This document shows, in pieces, positions 1 to 9,356 of a stretch of DNA of 64,000 bases (the first letter of the stretch is position 1; every line of letters begins with the position of its first letter). The notes beneath the pieces were generated by a model. The model did no database searches. It saw only the letters and a program-made list of their open reading frames with translations, and was not told where the DNA came from. This DNA comes from Enterocola sp045654205 (GTDB lineage Bacteria > Bacteroidota > Bacteroidia > Bacteroidales > Paludibacteraceae). The translations under genes were made by a program, and so were the position numbers. Location of the stretch: NCBI GenBank assembly GCA_045654205.1, contig JAZOMZ010000013.1, positions 1-64,000 on the forward strand. The letters are read 5' to 3'.

Positions 1-3000
1 TGTAATATCTAAAGTGAATGTATTCTCATAAACAATAAGGTTACCTTCGGCTGATACCTTAGATTGATTACAATTTAATGCATCTACTTCTACTTTTATC
101 TTGTATGTGCCAGATTTTGAGAAAACTATCTTTGGAAGTAAAGCTTTTTTATCTGATATAGTGTAATATGAAGCATCTACCTCAGCACCAGTTTGCGCAT
201 CTAACACATACCAAGTGACATTCTTTTCTGCGTCCTTAACACTATTCCAAGTATATTTTACTAAGTCCTCAGTAAAGATATAATCTTTTGTGGTACAGAT
301 ATAACCTAAATCTTCTAGTTTAACCTCTGGGTCTTTGTTTACTCGAACATTAAAAGTTTGTTCTTTATCACCACAGAGACCATTTGCTACAACCTTAACA
401 GTGTAGTTTCCAAATTCTTTAAATGTAATTTTTGGTTCACCTACTTGAGCATTAGAAATAGTCACACCAGTATTTGGCGTAACAGTCCATGTATACTTTA
501 AATTCTCAGTTGTTTTGGTGTTATTTTTATATGTAACTGCATTATTTTCACAAATAACATCATTAAGTTGCTCAATATCTAGAGTAAAGTTACTATCATA
601 TACAACAACTTGTGTTTCTGCATAAGCTTTTGCACCGCAACCAGCATCTGGCATTTCAACACGAATGGTATAAGTTCCTTCTTTTGTATATTTAATAGTA
701 GGATATTCAGTGTTTATATTACTGAATTCTACACCATCAGAAGGCACAGCACTCCATGTTGGTTTCATTCCATCAACATTATTCCATGTATATTCTACAT
801 ACGTATTAGAAGTTGTAATGGTAGTACCTGTACATGCAGTTGGCAAGTTAAGAGTAACAGTTGGATTATTTTTTACTTTTATTGTAAATGTTTCTGTTCT
901 CTCAGCACACTCATTATCAGATTTAACAGTAACTGTGTAATTTCCAATTCCTGTAAATAAGAATTTAGGCTCCTCCGATGTACTAGTTGTACCTCCTGCA
1001 TAGCTAACTCCTGTAGAAGGACTAACACTCCATTGATACTTAATTTCCTCTGTCTTAACAGTGTTATTAGTAAAAGTCACCTCACTATTAATACAAATTT
1101 CATCCTTGTCTTGAGAAATATCAAGTTTATAATTTGTATCCTTTACTTTTATCGGTTGCTCCGCAACTAATTTATCACCATTACATTCAAATCCTTGTAA
1201 AGTTACTTTTACAATATATTCTCCTGCTTTATTAATTGTAAATGTTGGATATTCTTTATTTTGTTGTGTAGCAACAACCTTTCCATCAGAATCAATAATT
1301 TCCCATGTTATTTTTTGGTTAGACTTTTCAATTGTTTTCCAATTATATGAAACCTCATCAGAAATAGTAAATGGAGTATTCATACATACACTTTTAAGGG
1401 CAGAAAGTGTTACCTCTGGATCTTCACGATACGTTACAGAAATAGTTGTTGAAGAATAACATTTATTTCTTTCCACCGTCAAAGTATAGTCTCCAGCCAT
1501 ACAATATTGCATAGGTTTTGGAGTTGGTTCTTTAAGTGTACTAGGCACTACACCACCAATGCACTCTGGGCCAGTCCATTTCCAAGAATTAATATCTGCA
1601 TCAGCTTGATCCACCTTCAACTCCAAGTTTGTTCCAATACATACTGGAGAATTTGAAGATATTTTAGGAGCGTTTGGTAGTGGTGGGTCTACTAATACAA
1701 TATTATCTGTTGGAGTTAAACAACCACTATTAAATGCTCCAATAGCAATATCAGTGTAACTTCCTTTTGATAAACCATCAATTCTTATTACTCCGTTATT
1801 TGTTGTATAGTCCTTGCTAATAAGTCCAGCATTATCTTTTTGATATTGAACTTGATATTGAGTAGTATTTAAGTCGAGACCAGAAAACTCTATCCAACCA
1901 TCAGTTCCCTCACATGTAGTAGGTGATTGAAATTTTGTTTGATATGCAGGACGTGGATATACAGTTATTTTAAATTCAGAATCATCTCCTTCACAATTTA
2001 CTGAATTACCTCGAACGCTTATAGTAACTATTATTGGGTCTTTGGTGGTATTTTTAGCAGTGAAATTAGGCAAATTTCCTGTACCAGAGTTAGAAGTCAT
2101 TCCTATTGCAGCCCAATCTCCATCTTTTACTTCCCATTCAAATGTTACCCCTGTAATATTTGCTTTAAATTCTGCAATATTTGTTATATCTCCATGACAA
2201 TATTTATAATCTTGAGGATCTGTTATTTTTGCACTTGGATAAACAATAATGTCATAGCACATTTCCTTACCAACACAACCATCTTCATTGTATGGTGTAA
2301 TACAGATTCTTGCTCGTTTCTCTACATTATCTTCGTTTACTGCACTGAACTCAGGTATCTCAGTTAAATTTTCATAAGTTATAACATAGGTAAGTGGCAA
2401 ACCAATGTCATCCCCTGTAACAGTAACATCAAATTTATGAGCAACCTTCTTCCCTAAAAGAGCACAAACATCAGTTTTCTTGCAAGTCATTGACTCTGAA
2501 TCAAACCAATCATACTCACAAACATCTAAATCCTGTAAAATAACTTTATCAATCTTTGTTCCCTTACAAACTCTAATATCATCCTTCTCCTTAAGTTCAG
2601 GCAAAGGTAAAAATTGAATTTGTTTGGTAATACTGTCAGCACCACAATCAGAACCGATAAGAGAATAGTCATCTCCCTCAGAATATCCAGAATATGCATA
2701 TAGAGTAACATTATATTCCCCGGCGCATGTATAATTGTGACACACATTTCTTTCTACTTCATACCCATCTACTGCATCCTCAATCTGACTATATATCACA
2801 CCATCTCCAAAATCCCATTTATAATATTGAACCTCTTGACATGTGTGCGCTATAAAGTCCTTAGAGTTATTTTGAAAGCATGCTTGATAATCACATTTAA
2901 GTTCAGGAGTAAAATCCACTGTTCCTTTTTGTTGTAGGAGAAGACTAGTAGAACCAATCTGGAATAAAGACGGATTACACTTACTCACTGCTCTTACTTG

Positions 3001-3405
3001 AATATTCCACATCTTTTTATTATAAGGGCAATAAGATTCATTATAAGCGTGAGTAATTATTCCTTTCTTTGCCTTCAACTCCTCATTTGTTAACTTAATA
3101 TGATAATCAAAACTTTCTTCTGCAACAACAATATTACCTAGAATTCGAGTTTCATCCCCAAAATTTATATAGTATTCTACCTCTCTATTTTGCTTTTCAT
3201 CATATCCTGTTACTAAAAATTCAATAGAATCAGGGAGATTACAAACAATTTTATAACCATCCGTTCCAACATGCAATGCAGGTGGATCAGTTGGACATCT
3301 TGGTTTTTGATTTTGTGAATGTACTATACTGAAAGCACTAAATAATAAAATAAATAAACAAAATAAACGTTGTAAATATCTACTCATATCTATATTTCTT
3401 TTCAT
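1..3405 (-). CDS. Secreted PKD/Ig-like repeat surface protein, 5' part (runs off left edge)
   Basis: The minus strand is open from an ATG at 3405 to base 1 (1135 codons) with no stop, so the C-terminus lies outside the window. The N-terminus has a signal peptide (basic start, hydrophobic LFCLFILLFSAFSIVHS, cleavage before QNQ). PKD-like motifs are visible near residue 80 (INFGDE) and near residue 197 (WDFGDG). From about residue 660 onward a module of roughly 180 residues (about 540 bp) repeats at least three times; its starts read DPEVTL, NPTVTL and DPEVKL, and each module has paired cysteines and a TYTV(K) strand. Such proteins in Bacteroidales are usually exported by T9SS and act as adhesins or gliding/surface proteins; that is inference, since the sorting domain is not visible. 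A second in-frame ATG at 3387 is possible, but the longer start gives the better basic n-region. Confidence 0.85.
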   Translation of the reverse strand, partial: MKRNIDMSRYLQRLFCLFILLFSAFSIVHSQNQKPRCPTDPPALHVGTDGYKIVCNLPDSIEFLVTGYDEKQNREVEYYINFGDETRILGNIVVAEESFDYHIKLTNEELKAKKGIITHAYNESYCPYNKKMWNIQVRAVSKCNPSLFQIGSTSLLLQQKGTVDFTPELKCDYQACFQNNSKDFIAHTCQEVQYYKWDFGDGVIYSQIEDAVDGYEVERNVCHNYTCAGEYNVTLYAYSGYSEGDDYSLIGSDCGADSITKQIQFLPLPELKEKDDIRVCKGTKIDKVILQDLDVCEYDWFDSESMTCKKTDVCALLGKKVAHKFDVTVTGDDIGLPLTYVITYENLTEIPEFSAVNEDNVEKRARICITPYNEDGCVGKEMCYDIIVYPSAKITDPQDYKYCHGDITNIAEFKANITGVTFEWEVKDGDWAAIGMTSNSGTGNLPNFTAKNTTKDPIIVTISVRGNSVNCEGDDSEFKITVYPRPAYQTKFQSPTTCEGTDGWIEFSGLDLNTTQYQVQYQKDNAGLISKDYTTNNGVIRIDGLSKGSYTDIAIGAFNSGCLTPTDNIVLVDPPLPNAPKISSNSPVCIGTNLELKVDQADADINSWKWTGPECIGGVVPSTLKEPTPKPMQYCMAGDYTLTVERNKCYSSTTISVTYREDPEVTLSALKSVCMNTPFTISDEVSYNWKTIEKSNQKITWEIIDSDGKVVATQQNKEYPTFTINKAGEYIVKVTLQGFECNGDKLVAEQPIKVKDTNYKLDISQDKDEICINSEVTFTNNTVKTEEIKYQWSVSPSTGVSYAGGTTSTSEEPKFLFTGIGNYTVTVKSDNECAERTETFTIKVKNNPTVTLNLPTACTGTTITTSNTYVEYTWNNVDGMKPTWSAVPSDGVEFSNINTEYPTIKYTKEGTYTIRVEMPDAGCGAKAYAETQVVVYDSNFTLDIEQLNDVICENNAVTYKNNTKTTENLKYTWTVTPNTGVTISNAQVGEPKITFKEFGNYTVKVVANGLCGDKEQTFNVRVNKDPEVKLEDLGYICTTKDYIFTEDLVKYTWNSVKDAEKNVTWYVLDAQTGAEVDASYYTISDKKALLPKIVFSKSGTYKIKVEVDALNCNQSKVSAEGNLIVYENTFTLDIT

Positions 3406-3429
3406 ACAATTTTGGGAATACGAATCCTA

Positions 3430-3449
3430 TCCTTCTTTTACAAGAAGGA
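3430..3449. other. Perfect 8-bp inverted repeat in the 5' leader of the PKD protein gene
   Basis: TCCTTCTT, a TTAC loop, then AAGAAGGA. It lies 25 bp upstream of the start codon at 3405 and downstream of a possible -7 box (TAATTTTG on the minus strand, 3471-3478). No T-run follows on the minus strand, so it is more likely a leader hairpin than a terminator for lpxB. Confidence 0.4.
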
Positions 3450-3625
3450 CAATTTTTCAGCTTTATTGCGCAAAATTAATATATTTTTAGAGATTTTAGA
3501 GATTTCATGCCAATAAAGGAACATTCTTGGCTTCGAAGTACTAAAAAAAGTGAATTATAATAAAATTTGTAGCATTTTTGTCAAATCTCCATACTTTCTG
3601 ACAAAAATGAATTACATAAAACCAC

Positions 3626-4732
3626 TCACCCTACTATCTCTTCTGCAGCTCTTTCTGCAGCAATTGAGGTGCCTAGAGTTTGGGAGATTTCGGCGTAGCC
3701 AGAAAGGATTTGTGAGCGGTAGTCGGCAGAGAAAAGGAGTTTTTCAAGCTCTGCTGCGGTGTTTTCTGCAGTGAAGAAATGCGCAAGAAGCTCGCGCACC
3801 ACGCCACGTTGTGCAATGATATTTACAAGTGAAACATGTGATATTTTAAGTACACGTGAAAAAATTGCGTATGTAAGTCTGCCAAAGGCAACATGGTAGC
3901 AAACCACTTGTGGCGTGCCAATAAGGGCAGTTTCGAGCGTAGCAGTACCAGAATTTACCACCGCAGCAGATGAGTATGTTAATAAGTCGTATGTTTGGTC
4001 ATAAACAAGTTTAAGGTCACCTGCGTCGCTATAAAGTTCTGGTTTTACGGCAGAAGTAGCTGCCAAAACAAACTGATAATCCTTGAATTTTTCGCCCAAA
4101 AGAGCTTTATAAATAGGAAGAGAAGATTTGACCTCTTGTGCCCTACTGCCAGGCATTAAAGCCACAATTGGTTTATCTTCTAGGGCATTGTTCTTTAAGA
4201 ATTCTTCTTTTGGAGTAATATTTCTTTGAAGGATTGACTGCACACAAGGATTACCCACGTATGTGGCCTTCACTCCGTGTTTTGCATAAAAATCTACCTC
4301 AAATGGGAATATTGCATAGACCTCATCCACATATTTTTTTATCTGCTCCACACGATGCTCCTTCCAAGCCCAAATTTTAGGTGGAATATAATAAATCACC
4401 CTTAGTCCAAGTTCTTCTTTTGCATATTTTGCAATTTTCAGATTGAATCCAGGATAATCTATCAAAATAAGTGCATCAGGATTATACTCCTTAAGGTCTT
4501 TTTTACAAAAGTCTATATTTGAAAGTATTTTACGTAGGTTTAGAAGTACATTGATAAAACCCATCACTGCAGTATCGCGAAAGTGACGCACCAAAGTGCC
4601 ACCCACAGATTGCATCTTGTCGCCGCCATAGAAACGAAAGTCTGCATTAAGATCTTTACTCTTAATGGCTTTCATCAGGTTAGATCCATGCAAATCACCC
4701 GATGCTTCTCCTGCGACAAGATAATACTTCAT
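3626..4732 (-). CDS. lpxB: Lipid-A-disaccharide synthase LpxB
   Basis: Glycosyltransferase of family GT19 that joins UDP-2,3-diacylglucosamine to lipid X to form the lipid A disaccharide on the inner face of the inner membrane. The 368-residue protein has the family N-terminus (YYLVAGEASGDLHG, residues 3-16), the IPPKIWAWKEHR segment near 117-127, PGSR at 194-197 and the nucleotide-binding SGTATLE at 261-267. Length is normal for the family. It is the last gene of the minus-strand run starting at the paaK-like gene, separated from the small membrane gene by a palindromic repeat element. The pairing of surE with lpxB is common in Bacteroidales. Confidence 0.97.
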   Translation of the reverse strand: MKYYLVAGEASGDLHGSNLMKAIKSKDLNADFRFYGGDKMQSVGGTLVRHFRDTAVMGFINVLLNLRKILSNIDFCKKDLKEYNPDALILIDYPGFNLKIAKYAKEELGLRVIYYIPPKIWAWKEHRVEQIKKYVDEVYAIFPFEVDFYAKHGVKATYVGNPCVQSILQRNITPKEEFLKNNALEDKPIVALMPGSRAQEVKSSLPIYKALLGEKFKDYQFVLAATSAVKPELYSDAGDLKLVYDQTYDLLTYSSAAVVNSGTATLETALIGTPQVVCYHVAFGRLTYAIFSRVLKISHVSLVNIIAQRGVVRELLAHFFTAENTAAELEKLLFSADYRSQILSGYAEISQTLGTSIAAERAAEEIVG

Positions 4733-4762
4733 AATAGTAAAAAAACTTCTTTTTAAAGGGTT

Positions 4763-4887
4763 TAATATTGATTTTAAAGGAGGGATTTTTAGGCGTCCCG
4801 AAGTCTGAAAAACCGGAGTTTACATAACGTAAATGAGGATTTTGAGGACGAGGGCAACGAAAAAAGCACCCTTTAAAATCGATATTA
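4763..4887. repeat. Palindromic dispersed element R1, copy 1
   Basis: About 125 bp bounded by near-perfect inverted ends: TAATATTGATTTTAAAGG at 4763-4780 against CCTTTAAAATCGATATTA at 4870-4887. The core reads TTTTAGGCGTCCCGAAGTC, then AACCGGAGTTTACA, then ATGAGGATTTTGAGGACGAG with GCAACGAAAAAA after it. The same core recurs at 59146-59340. The element abuts the stop codon of the small membrane gene (5' side) and the lpxB start region. It may fold into a long hairpin in the transcript. Confidence 0.65.
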
Positions 4888-5160
4888 AGTAAATAGATAG
4901 AAAAGCGTACACAAGTACGGCGTCACTCCTAAGACTCCTCCACGACAATAATTAAACGCATCCGACTTGTACGCCATAAATATCATTACCAAATCTGGGA
5001 GCATACAGAAGATTAAATATTGCATAAAGACTGGCTGACGATACCAATGCCCTATCTCGGAAATAGGAGAACCAGAAAGCGCAGTCCATGTGCACAAAAA
5101 AAGCAACAACGGAGCAAAAAAGCAAGTAACCAGCCCTATCCAAAATTTATTCAGCTTCAT
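4885..5160 (-). CDS. Small membrane protein between surE and lpxB
   Basis: 91 residues with three hydrophobic segments (about 7-27, 47-64, 75-91). No enzymatic motif is visible and I cannot name a function. A small hydrophobic protein at this spot between surE and lpxB is a recurring arrangement in Bacteroidales, which supports it being real. It overlaps the 3' end of surE by 14 bp, indicating translational coupling. Its stop codon falls inside the end of repeat element R1, so its last residues may have been shaped by the repeat. Confidence 0.75.
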   Translation of the reverse strand: MKLNKFWIGLVTCFFAPLLLFLCTWTALSGSPISEIGHWYRQPVFMQYLIFCMLPDLVMIFMAYKSDAFNYCRGGVLGVTPYLCTLFYLFT

Positions 5161-5920
5161 AATCCCAAGATTTTAGTTTCTCTACAGTGGCATAATGAGT
5201 CATGTCCACATGGCAAGGCACAATAGAAGCATATCCATTTTTCACAGCAAACTCATCTGTATCCTCTGCATCTGGCTCATTGTTGTGAAGCTCACCAGTT
5301 AACCAATAGTAAGTATTATTATTTGGGTCCTGACGCACCACATAGCGTTCTTGCCAACGTGCATTTGCCTGACGTACAACTTTATAACCTTTAAGTTTTG
5401 TTCCCACAGGGAAGTTTACATTAAGGCAAATATCCTTTGGAAGACCTTCTTTAAGCACCTTTTCGGTAATAATGGCAGCATACTTCATAGCCTCAGAGAA
5501 GTCTGCACGAGGGTCGTGAGTGGTAAGAGAAAAACCAACAGAAGGCACACCTTCCACACAGCCTTCAAGCACTGCACCCATAGTACCAGAATAAATCACA
5601 GAAATAGAAGTATTATCACCATGATTAATTCCAGCAAGTATAATATCTGGTTTTCTATCTAAAATATTATAAACAGCTATTTTTACACAATCTGTAGGAG
5701 TGCCATTGCAACGATACATTGTAAGACCATCCTTCTCAAAATGTTTCCAAATTCTAAGAGGAGTGTTCATAGTAATGGCACTAGATTGAGCAGAGCGAGG
5801 GCCATCTGGAGCCATCACCACCACTTCACCTAGGTGCTGCACAGCCTCCACAAGAGAGTGAATACCACGAGCTTCTATGCCATCATCATTTGTAATTAAT
5901 ATAAAAGGTTTATTAGTCAT
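5147..5920 (-). CDS. surE: 5'/3'-nucleotidase SurE
   Basis: Metal-dependent nucleoside monophosphate phosphatase, 257 residues. The N-terminal metal site ILITNDDGIEARGI (residues 7-20) is intact, followed by the conserved SAQSSAITM segment (43-51) and GINHGDNTS near residue 100, which complete the active site seen in the SurE family. It overlaps the upstream antiporter gene by 8 bp and the downstream small membrane gene by 14 bp, so it sits in a tightly coupled operon. Confidence 0.96.
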   Translation of the reverse strand: MTNKPFILITNDDGIEARGIHSLVEAVQHLGEVVVMAPDGPRSAQSSAITMNTPLRIWKHFEKDGLTMYRCNGTPTDCVKIAVYNILDRKPDIILAGINHGDNTSISVIYSGTMGAVLEGCVEGVPSVGFSLTTHDPRADFSEAMKYAAIITEKVLKEGLPKDICLNVNFPVGTKLKGYKVVRQANARWQERYVVRQDPNNNTYYWLTGELHNNEPDAEDTDEFAVKNGYASIVPCHVDMTHYATVEKLKSWDYEAE

Positions 5921-7388
5921 CTATTAAATCTTCTATTAAAAGTTCATTTGAAAACAAATATCTCACCCTATCCATGGTTTTCTTGTCGTTTGCCATAATC
6001 AGGATTTTATCACCTATTTGTACCACTGTAGAACCTGTTGGAGTAATATATTGTTTTCCACGTTTCACATACACCACTAAGGCACCATCTGGCAATTTTA
6101 AATCCATAATCATTTTGCCGTCGCTTTCTGGATTCTCAAATCTCAATTCTTTAAGCTCAGAAGCAAAATCACCATCCTCGTTGAAACTAAACTTATTAGT
6201 ATCTTCTTCTTTTCTTGTTAAACCTAGTTTTCTACCCACTTTTACGAAAGTGGTACCCTGAATAAGCATAGAGGTTAATACAACGAAAAAGACTATGACG
6301 AAAATCTCATTTGCCACAGGAATATCTGCTAGTAGAGCAAATGTGGCAAATACAATAGGCACTGCACCTCTTAGTCCACACCAAGAGACAAACACTTGGT
6401 CTTTTAATGGCATTTTAAATGGAATAAGAGAAATAACAGAAGCTAGTGGACGTGCTACAATCATTAGGAAGAAAGACACTGCCAAACCTTCCAAAATATA
6501 AGGCAACATTTCACTCGGATTTACAAGCAGACCAAGAGACAAGAACATTACCACTTGCATCAGCCATGCAAAACCATCGTAGAACATCACCAATGTTTTC
6601 TTATGTGCCAGTACACTATTTCCTAGCACCAATGCACATAGGTAAATAGCCAAGAAACCGTTACCGCCTAGATATGTGGTAGCTGAATAGACAAACAGAT
6701 TTATACCTATACAAAGCACAGGATAAAGTCCGCTGATATCCAGTTTAATTTTATTGATTAGCTTAACAAATAAGTAACCAAGTACCACACCCAGCACTGC
6801 ACCTAGGAACATTTGCAGCACAAAGTTTGGTAGCAAAAGCCAATAATTTGCATCGCCTTCTTGGATAAGAGAAACTAGAGTGATAGTTAAAAAGTACGCC
6901 ATAGGGTCATTACTTGCACTTTCTAGCTCTATCACTTCTTTTAGTTTTCTTTTAAGGCCTGCCTTCTGCGTACGGAAAATAGAGAACACAGCTGCAGCAT
7001 CGGTAGAAGATACAATTGCACCAAGAAGCAACGATTCAAGGAATGTAAAATCTGTTATCCAATAAACAAATAGTCCCACTAGAAGTGCCGTAAGAAACAC
7101 CCCTAATGTTGCTAATGAAAGCCCCTTGCCAGCCACTGGTTTCACACTTGAAATATTGGTATCCAAACCACCAGAAAACAGGATAAAGTTCAACGCCAGA
7201 GTACCCAATGTTTGCGCTAGAGAATAATCGTCAAATTCTATTCCTAAGCCATCTTCCCCCACAAGCATACCTATAGCAAGGAATATGATAAGCGTAGGTA
7301 CACCTATCTTGAACGATGTTTTACTAGCTACAACACTAAATAAAAGCAACGTAGAACCACCCAACATTGCAAGCGTCAATGGATCCAT
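5913..7388 (-). CDS. CPA1-type K+(Na+)/H+ antiporter with C-terminal RCK/TrkA-C domain
   Basis: 491 residues. About the first 390 residues are a bundle of roughly twelve membrane segments, including the SSTDAAAVFSIFRTQ segment near 125-140 that carries the acidic ion-binding site in cation:proton antiporters. Residues of about 405-485 form a soluble TrkA-C-like domain (LPDGALVVYVKRGKQYITPTG...IGDKILIMAN), which makes it NhaP2/CvrA-like. It would exchange monovalent cations for protons across the inner membrane, with the soluble domain sensing a ligand. Its ATG overlaps the stop of the ACT gene by one base (TAATG). Confidence 0.9.
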   Translation of the reverse strand: MDPLTLAMLGGSTLLLFSVVASKTSFKIGVPTLIIFLAIGMLVGEDGLGIEFDDYSLAQTLGTLALNFILFSGGLDTNISSVKPVAGKGLSLATLGVFLTALLVGLFVYWITDFTFLESLLLGAIVSSTDAAAVFSIFRTQKAGLKRKLKEVIELESASNDPMAYFLTITLVSLIQEGDANYWLLLPNFVLQMFLGAVLGVVLGYLFVKLINKIKLDISGLYPVLCIGINLFVYSATTYLGGNGFLAIYLCALVLGNSVLAHKKTLVMFYDGFAWLMQVVMFLSLGLLVNPSEMLPYILEGLAVSFFLMIVARPLASVISLIPFKMPLKDQVFVSWCGLRGAVPIVFATFALLADIPVANEIFVIVFFVVLTSMLIQGTTFVKVGRKLGLTRKEEDTNKFSFNEDGDFASELKELRFENPESDGKMIMDLKLPDGALVVYVKRGKQYITPTGSTVVQIGDKILIMANDKKTMDRVRYLFSNELLIEDLIDD

Positions 7389-7792
7389 TATGCTACAAAT
7401 TCTATTTTATTTTCTTTTAAAATTTCAATAGCTTGGTCGATGTCGTTTGGACGAATCACCACGCTAGCTTGTTCGCCTTCAGAGAAAGCGTACATATACT
7501 CGATATAAACTTTAGACTCAGCTAGTTTGTCAAGAATTCCGTATAAAGTACCAGCAGAATTACCTATACGAAGTGCCAACACGTTAGTAAGTTTCACAGC
7601 AAAACCTTTTTCTTTAAGCACTTGTTTTGCTTTTTCAGGGTCGGATACCAACACTCTTAAAATTCCGAAATCTGAATTGTCTGCCACACTGAACGCAGTC
7701 ATATTAATACCTGCCTCAGCCAACACCTTAGCCACATCGTTTAAACGACCTGTCTTGTTTTCTAGAAAAACTGATAACTGTAATGTTGTCAT
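7388..7792 (-). CDS. Tandem ACT-domain protein
   Basis: 134 residues with two ACT domains, roughly 1-66 (LQLSVFLENKTGRLNDVAKVL) and 68-134. ACT domains bind amino acids and related small ligands. The gene lies 12 bp downstream of a phenylacetate-CoA-ligase-like gene; in many anaerobes an ACT protein of this size travels with such ligases and with indolepyruvate oxidoreductases, so it probably regulates or accompanies aromatic amino acid/aryl acid metabolism. That role is inference from context. Confidence 0.88.
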   Translation of the reverse strand: MTTLQLSVFLENKTGRLNDVAKVLAEAGINMTAFSVADNSDFGILRVLVSDPEKAKQVLKEKGFAVKLTNVLALRIGNSAGTLYGILDKLAESKVYIEYMYAFSEGEQASVVIRPNDIDQAIEILKENKIEFVA

Positions 7793-7804
7793 AATGTATC
7801 CTCC

Positions 7805-9103
7805 TTATTGTAATTTACGTTTGTCTAATGCTCTTTTTGCTTTACCTTGGCTACGTTCCATACTTCTTGGCTCTGCCAAAATAATATTTGGTTGAAGACC
7901 AATTACACTTTGAAGTCTAGCAGCAAGTTTCTTTTGAAGTTTTACCATACCACTAATTTCGTCGGTATAATATTCTTCTTTCACTTCCACTTTAATGTCA
8001 AATGTATCGGTGTTGTTTACACGGTCAACAGTAATAAAGAAGTGAGGTTCAAACTCTTCTACTTCGCAAAGAACTGCTTCCACTTGAGATGGGAACACAT
8101 TCACACCACGAATAATAAGCATATCATCACTACGTCCCATAATTTTTTCCATACGCACAGAAGTACGTCCACACTCACATTTATCATAGATTAGGCGAGT
8201 TAAGTCGCGTGTACGGAAACGAATAAGTGGCATACCTTCTTTGGTTAAAGTTGTGAAAACAAGTTCACCAACAGAACCATCAGGAAGACGTTCGCCTGTC
8301 TCTGGGTCGATAATTTCTGGGAAGAATAAGTCTTCGCAAATGTGAGTTCCGCATTGGCATTCACATTCGTGACCCACACCAGGACCACTAATTTCTGTTA
8401 GGCCATAAATATCATAAGCCTTAATGCCAAGTTTGTTTTCTATTTCTTTACGCATTTGTTCTGTCCAAGGTTCTGCACCAAATACGCCAACTTTTAAGTT
8501 CATTTTGTCTTTGAGACCAGATTTTTCCAAAGATTCTGCCAAATACAATGCGTATGAAGGAGTACAAGCAAGCGCTGTAGCCTGTAAGTCGTGCATCATA
8601 AGCATTTGTTTTTCTGTATTACCAGCAGAAATAGGAATTGTGATAGCACCAATAGTTTCGCAAGCTCCGTGAGCACCAAGACCACCAGTGAAAAGTCCAT
8701 AACCATACGCCACTTGTATCACATCTTGTTTACCCAAACCATACGCAGTTAGACAACGTGCACCTGCCTCATTCCAGTTTGCAATATCATTTTTTGTATA
8801 GCCTACCACAATAGGTTTACCTGTGGTACCAGAAGAAGCGTGAATACGAATAATTTCTTCTTTTGGCGCAGATAACAAACCAAATGGATAATAATCTCTT
8901 AGGTCTTTTTTAGAGGTAAACGGTAATTTTACTATATCGTCAATTGAGTTTATATCTTCAGGGGTAACACCTGCCTCTTCCATTCTTTTTCTGTAAGGTT
9001 CACAATTATTGTATACTCTTTCCACCACCTTACGAAGTCTTTCAGATTGTAGTTTACGCATAGATTCTCTGTCCATGCACTCTACAGAAGGATTCCAAAT
9101 CAT
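7805..9103 (-). CDS. Phenylacetate-CoA ligase family protein (PaaK-like)
   Basis: 432-residue adenylate-forming enzyme that would activate phenylacetate or another aryl acid to its CoA thioester. The P-loop HASSGTTGKPIVVGYT starts at residue 88, the adenine-binding YGLTEISGPG motif lies near 233-242, and RFRTRDLTRL plus the GRSDDMLIIRGVNVFPSQVE hinge region follow. A CECQCG...C cluster in the middle is typical of the PaaK family. It is the first gene of the run down to lpxB. In gut Bacteroidales these enzymes probably serve reverse aryl acid assimilation; substrate is not readable from sequence. Confidence 0.92.
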   Translation of the reverse strand: MIWNPSVECMDRESMRKLQSERLRKVVERVYNNCEPYRKRMEEAGVTPEDINSIDDIVKLPFTSKKDLRDYYPFGLLSAPKEEIIRIHASSGTTGKPIVVGYTKNDIANWNEAGARCLTAYGLGKQDVIQVAYGYGLFTGGLGAHGACETIGAITIPISAGNTEKQMLMMHDLQATALACTPSYALYLAESLEKSGLKDKMNLKVGVFGAEPWTEQMRKEIENKLGIKAYDIYGLTEISGPGVGHECECQCGTHICEDLFFPEIIDPETGERLPDGSVGELVFTTLTKEGMPLIRFRTRDLTRLIYDKCECGRTSVRMEKIMGRSDDMLIIRGVNVFPSQVEAVLCEVEEFEPHFFITVDRVNNTDTFDIKVEVKEEYYTDEISGMVKLQKKLAARLQSVIGLQPNIILAEPRSMERSQGKAKRALDKRKLQ

Positions 9104-9257
9104 TTTATTTTGTTTTAAATTATTAGTTATTTCAATAGTTTTGTTACAAATTATGCAAAGTTACTGAAAAAAATTGCATTTTAACACCAAAAACATAAGT
9201 TTTTATTTGGTTTTTATAAAATATTAAGAGCACATTCAAATATTCATTTTTTTATAT

Positions 9258-9265
9258 TATCTTTG
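9258..9265 (+). promoter_or_regulatory. -7 box of the tsaB transcript
   Basis: TATCTTTG matches the Bacteroidetes -7 consensus TAnnTTTG. I see no good -33 TTTG at the expected distance. The repeat R2 copy at 9299-9337 lies between this box and the tsaB start, so it would be in the 5' leader. Confidence 0.4.
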
Positions 9266-9298
9266 TCACTTACTACGTAAGTAACCTAATTTGTCACG

Positions 9299-9337
9299 AC
9301 TCGGCATAACTTATGCTAGCATAGTTCTGCTCTCGCT
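9299..9337 (+). repeat. Palindromic dispersed element R2, copy 1 (tsaB leader)
   Basis: The element reads ACTCGGCATAAC, a hairpin TTATGCTAGCATAG, then TTCTGCTCTCGCT. A second copy in the same orientation follows tsaB at 10082-10120 and an inverted copy is at 59226-59266. The outer blocks are conserved while the hairpin arms co-vary between copies, as in REP-like elements. Confidence 0.6.
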
Positions 9338-9356
9338 GCTCCAAATTGTATATCAA

